A DNA stretch of 64,000 nucleotides from Rickettsiales bacterium (GTDB taxonomy: Bacteria > Pseudomonadota > Alphaproteobacteria > Rickettsiales > JAJNBL01). The stretch's first letter is position 1. Every line of letters starts with the position of its first letter. Shown piece after piece: positions 61,518 to 64,000 of this stretch. The stretch spans positions 1-64,000 of the forward strand of contig JAJNBL010000009.1 of NCBI GenBank assembly GCA_021156175.1, read 5' to 3'. Position numbers and translations under genes: made by a program. Under the pieces are notes generated by a model, which searched no databases, had not been told where the DNA came from, and worked only from the letters and a program-made list of their open reading frames with translations.

Positions 61518-63122
61518 TTAAGATCCTTTCTTATGCGAAAGAAGCTCGGAAACCGGAACAAGCCGTATATTTTTCGCATCTAATGTCATTAGCCACTCGC
61601 GTAACATGGCTGTTGTTACAGGGTAAGGACGCCCCACCCCAACCGCGTAGCCGTTTTTGTCCGCAACCGTTTCCAAATCTTTTAGCGCTTTGGCAATGCC
61701 AGAGGGGGTAATGGTTTCATCAATCACGTAATCGGTCCCGACAGTTGGTACTCCCAGTTGATCCGTCAAATTAAGCAGAGAATAGTTTTCTGCATCACCG
61801 CCATAAACAAACGAAACGCCACGCTTCTTTAATTCTTCTAAGATAGGATGAACGACGCGTAATGAGAAGGTAAATTTTTCAAAGCGGGGGCTATAAACTC
61901 CGGCATAGCCTTTCGTCACTTCTAAAATCCAGTGTAGCCGCTCAAGATTTTCGGTGTCTGATAAGGAGGAAATGAGCGCATAAGGCCCTGGATCGCTAAT
62001 GGGGTAATCCTGAGGTTCCATAGGAAGGCCCAAAAAAACTTCATGCCCGCGTTTAACCGCGCGCTCCACCCAATCGTCAATGTCACTGGTGTATGGGGAA
62101 AAGCCCATCGTGACTTCGGGAGGAAGTTCAAGTGCTTGTCCCGAAGGAATGCTGCTTAAGCCAAGCCCTGTGATGAGAATAGCGACATATTTAGTTTTTT
62201 GAGTAGAAATGGTTTCCGTACCTTTTAAGGACGCAGCAACATCCGGAGCTACCGCAACGGGTGGGGTTGAGCCAATCTCCTCAGCGGTTTTTTCAAGATG
62301 TGCAGGTTTCTTGGGCTGTTCTTTTTCTAACACAGTAGGCGCCGGTGCTTGAGCAGTAGGTGCAGGTTCTGCCAGTTTTGGCGCTTCCGCAATAGGCTTA
62401 ACTGGTACGGTCGGTAAAGGTGCTGCAGGCTCTGCCATGGGAGCCGGTGGTACATCTTTCTTGGCATCGGATGCTTCTTTTGTCGGTAACGCTTTTGGAT
62501 CCGGGGTAGCCGCGGCTTTCGTTTCCGCAGGTGGTGCTACGGGCGCTTTCATTGGTTTCTCAACCTTATCCTTATGCGCCTCATCTTTTAATGCGGCAGG
62601 GGGTTCTACAGCTTTTTTTTCTTCCTTCAAAGGAGGCGTTGTGGCCGGTACGTTTTCTGCTACCGGAGGCACCGGTGTAACGGGAGGATGCTCTTTCTCG
62701 AGCTTGGGATCCTTGGCAGGAAGATCCGTGGCAGGTTGTTTTGCGGTAGGCACAGGGATGGAAGCCTTCACTTCTTCCTGCTGAGGTGCGGTTGGAGTTT
62801 CTTCTGGCGCGGGTGTGTTGGAATCCGGTGTCGGCTCTTCCGTGGTTTCTGCCTCAGGGGAAGGTTCTTCTCCAGCAGTCGTGTCATCCTCTGCTTCAAC
62901 CGGCACGAGGTCTGTTGCTTTTTTCTTGCCGCGGACTTCACCCGTTTCAATATCAATAACGGCACGAACTCCGCTTTTGACGGCATCTTCGCTACGGTGT
63001 TCTTTTCCCATCAAGAAATTATAGGAAAAAAAGGCGATTGCCGCCGCAAGTACGAGCGGAAAAAGATAATAATAGGCGATCCGGTAGAGGTTGCTTACCA
63101 TATATAATGCACTATACCTCAA
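61518..63122 (-). CDS. divergent polysaccharide deacetylase family protein (YibQ-like)
   Basis: 534 aa. One N-terminal membrane helix (about 14-35) then a long Pro/Ala/Lys/Glu-rich spacer (about 75-305), probably crossing the periplasm, and a C-terminal NodB-like fold ([63 protein letters not shown]..., [22 protein letters not shown]). The family is thought to act on the envelope. The spacer is much longer than usual. It sits between ctp and rppH. Confidence 0.9.
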   Translation of the reverse strand: MRYSALYMVSNLYRIAYYYLFPLVLAAAIAFFSYNFLMGKEHRSEDAVKSGVRAVIDIETGEVRGKKKATDLVPVEAEDDTTAGEEPSPEAETTEEPTPDSNTPAPEETPTAPQQEEVKASIPVPTAKQPATDLPAKDPKLEKEHPPVTPVPPVAENVPATTPPLKEEKKAVEPPAALKDEAHKDKVEKPMKAPVAPPAETKAAATPDPKALPTKEASDAKKDVPPAPMAEPAAPLPTVPVKPIAEAPKLAEPAPTAQAPAPTVLEKEQPKKPAHLEKTAEEIGSTPPVAVAPDVAASLKGTETISTQKTKYVAILITGLGLSSIPSGQALELPPEVTMGFSPYTSDIDDWVERAVKRGHEVFLGLPMEPQDYPISDPGPYALISSLSDTENLERLHWILEVTKGYAGVYSPRFEKFTFSLRVVHPILEELKKRGVSFVYGGDAENYSLLNLTDQLGVPTVGTDYVIDETITPSGIAKALKDLETVADKNGYAVGVGRPYPVTTAMLREWLMTLDAKNIRLVPVSELLSHKKGS

Positions 63123-63158
63123 AGGTCAGCGTTGAAGCTTTACTTCTCTCGAAGTGCC

Positions 63159-64000
63159 TTACTTTTTGAAAAGTGACAAGCCTCGCAACAGATCAATCGC
63201 GCGAGCAAGCTGGTAATCTTGGTCATACAATGATCCATCGGTTGCTTCACCCGTTACAGGATCGGTTGCCGGTGGCGTAGAAGCTGGCGTTGCAGCCGGT
63301 GTAGTCGGCTTCGCTTCATCAGATTTCTTGTTGCCATTATCAAGATGACCACGCAGACTTGCCTCTGTGTAGCTTCCTGCTGCAGCATTATCCAGTAACT
63401 CAATTTTTGCTGGTTTCACTTCGATATCCGGAACAATGCCCTCTGCTTGGATCGAACGTCCTGATGGTGTGTAGTAGCGTGATGTCGTCAAACGAATCGC
63501 TCCTTCACCCGGAACAGGGATAACCGTCTGTACGGAACCTTTCCCGAAGGATTTGGTACCCATAATGATTGCGCGTTTATGATCCTGGAGCGCTCCTGCT
63601 ACAATTTCTGAAGCAGAGGCGGATCCACTGTTAATCAGTACGACCACAGGCACGTTTCCGGTGATATCCCCTTTCTTCGCAGGGAAGCGTTTAATGCTGC
63701 CTTCCATTCTTCCGCGCGTGGAGACAATCTCTCCTTGATCCAGGAAGGAATCCGCCACTTCAACCGCTTGATCCAGCAAGCCGCCAGGGTTATTCCGAAG
63801 GTCAAGTACAATGCCTTTCAAGCCTGTTCCCATTTCTTTCTTGAAGGTCTTGATCGCCTTATCGAGTCCTTCCGCTGTTTGCTCAGAGAAAGAGGTAATA
63901 CGGATATAGCCGATGTCTTTTTCTTTGCGCGCGCGCACCGAGCGAATACGGATTACATCGCGCACAATGGTGAATTTCAGCGGCTCTTTCGCCCCTTCAC
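63159..64000 (-). CDS. C-terminal processing protease (S41), partial
   Basis: The 5' part lies beyond the window; the frame stays open to base 64000. The visible ~280 residues hold the end of the PDZ domain (EPLKFTIVRDVIRIRSV), then IGYIRITSFSEQ, DLRNNPGGLLDQAVEVAD, and the catalytic Ser/Lys in INSGSASASEIVAGALQDHKRAIIMGTKSFGKGSVQT. A Lys/Pro/Ala-rich linker and the YQLARAIDLLRGL helix end it. Periplasmic protease that trims proteins from their C-terminus, as CtpA/Prc does. 36 bases lie between it and the deacetylase gene. Confidence 0.94.
   Translation of the reverse strand, partial: EGAKEPLKFTIVRDVIRIRSVRARKEKDIGYIRITSFSEQTAEGLDKAIKTFKKEMGTGLKGIVLDLRNNPGGLLDQAVEVADSFLDQGEIVSTRGRMEGSIKRFPAKKGDITGNVPVVVLINSGSASASEIVAGALQDHKRAIIMGTKSFGKGSVQTVIPVPGEGAIRLTTSRYYTPSGRSIQAEGIVPDIEVKPAKIELLDNAAAGSYTEASLRGHLDNGNKKSDEAKPTTPAATPASTPPATDPVTGEATDGSLYDQDYQLARAIDLLRGLSLFKK

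Overview
The window reads as a compact chromosomal segment of an alphaproteobacterium of middling GC content. The case rests on gene order and family content: a ChpT histidine phosphotransferase next to a sigma-54 type regulator; rpsF-rpsR-rplI; rpmF-plsX-fabH; rpsA-sppA-ihfB; fabG-acpP-fabF-mltG; ctp - divergent polysaccharide deacetylase - rppH; yajC-secD followed by a Mth938-type gene; a BON lipoprotein after gshB; and DUF2336 and MEKHLA proteins. There are no rRNA genes, phage genes, transposases or CRISPR arrays. I cannot place it below class level from sequence alone. The type IVa pilus locus, the VirB2-like pilin and the ankyrin protein would suit a host-associated, predatory or epibiotic member, but that is inference.

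Layout. 1-8.7 kb: housekeeping genes (ABC-F ATPase, ribosomal proteins L9/S18/S6, dxs, zapE, holB) and chpT. 8.7-15.6 kb: the most unusual part. A sigma-54 type activator with a degenerate receiver is followed by a VirB2-like pilin subunit and two large paralogous proteins. Each paralog has a beta-rich repeat region, a Pro-rich spacer, a Cys-bracketed mini-domain and a nearly identical C-terminal domain, and each ends in its own duplicated terminator. 15.6-18.4 kb: ruvX, tmk, gshB and a BON lipoprotein. 18.4-28.2 kb: a type IV pilus locus with PilY1 (von Willebrand domain split by NHL repeats), an unrecognised secreted protein, PilX, PilW, PilV, FimT, PilT and a prepilin peptidase on the minus strand, and two major-type pilins on the plus strand. 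28.2-35.2 kb: DUF2336 protein, a serine/threonine dehydratase with RidA, a polyisoprenyl-phosphate glycosyltransferase, bamE and rpmF-plsX-fabH. 35.2-43.9 kb: ihfB-sppA-rpsA, an ankyrin protein, plsY-mltG-fabF-acpP-fabG. 44-47.5 kb: small genes, thyX and thiL. 47.6-52.7 kb: a surface polysaccharide export and decoration operon (wzm-wzt-sulfotransferase-galE-glycosyltransferase). 52.8 kb: tRNA-Arg(CCT). 53-61 kb: transporters, rlmJ, coaE, yajC-secD and a Mth938 protein. 61-64 kb: rppH, a divergent polysaccharide deacetylase and a C-terminal processing protease cut by the window edge.

Three intergenic spaces (25870-26017, 47494-47633, 60507-60647) hold about 140-bp imperfect palindromes with a common core of the form CTCAYGTAC..TT.A.GTACRT. 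They form one dispersed family of hairpin elements that I do not recognise. One copy sits between secD and the Mth938 gene, where secF is expected and is missing. Best candidates for something undescribed are the paralogous Pro-spacer proteins beside the VirB2-like pilin, this palindromic element family, and the NHL-in-VWA PilY1.
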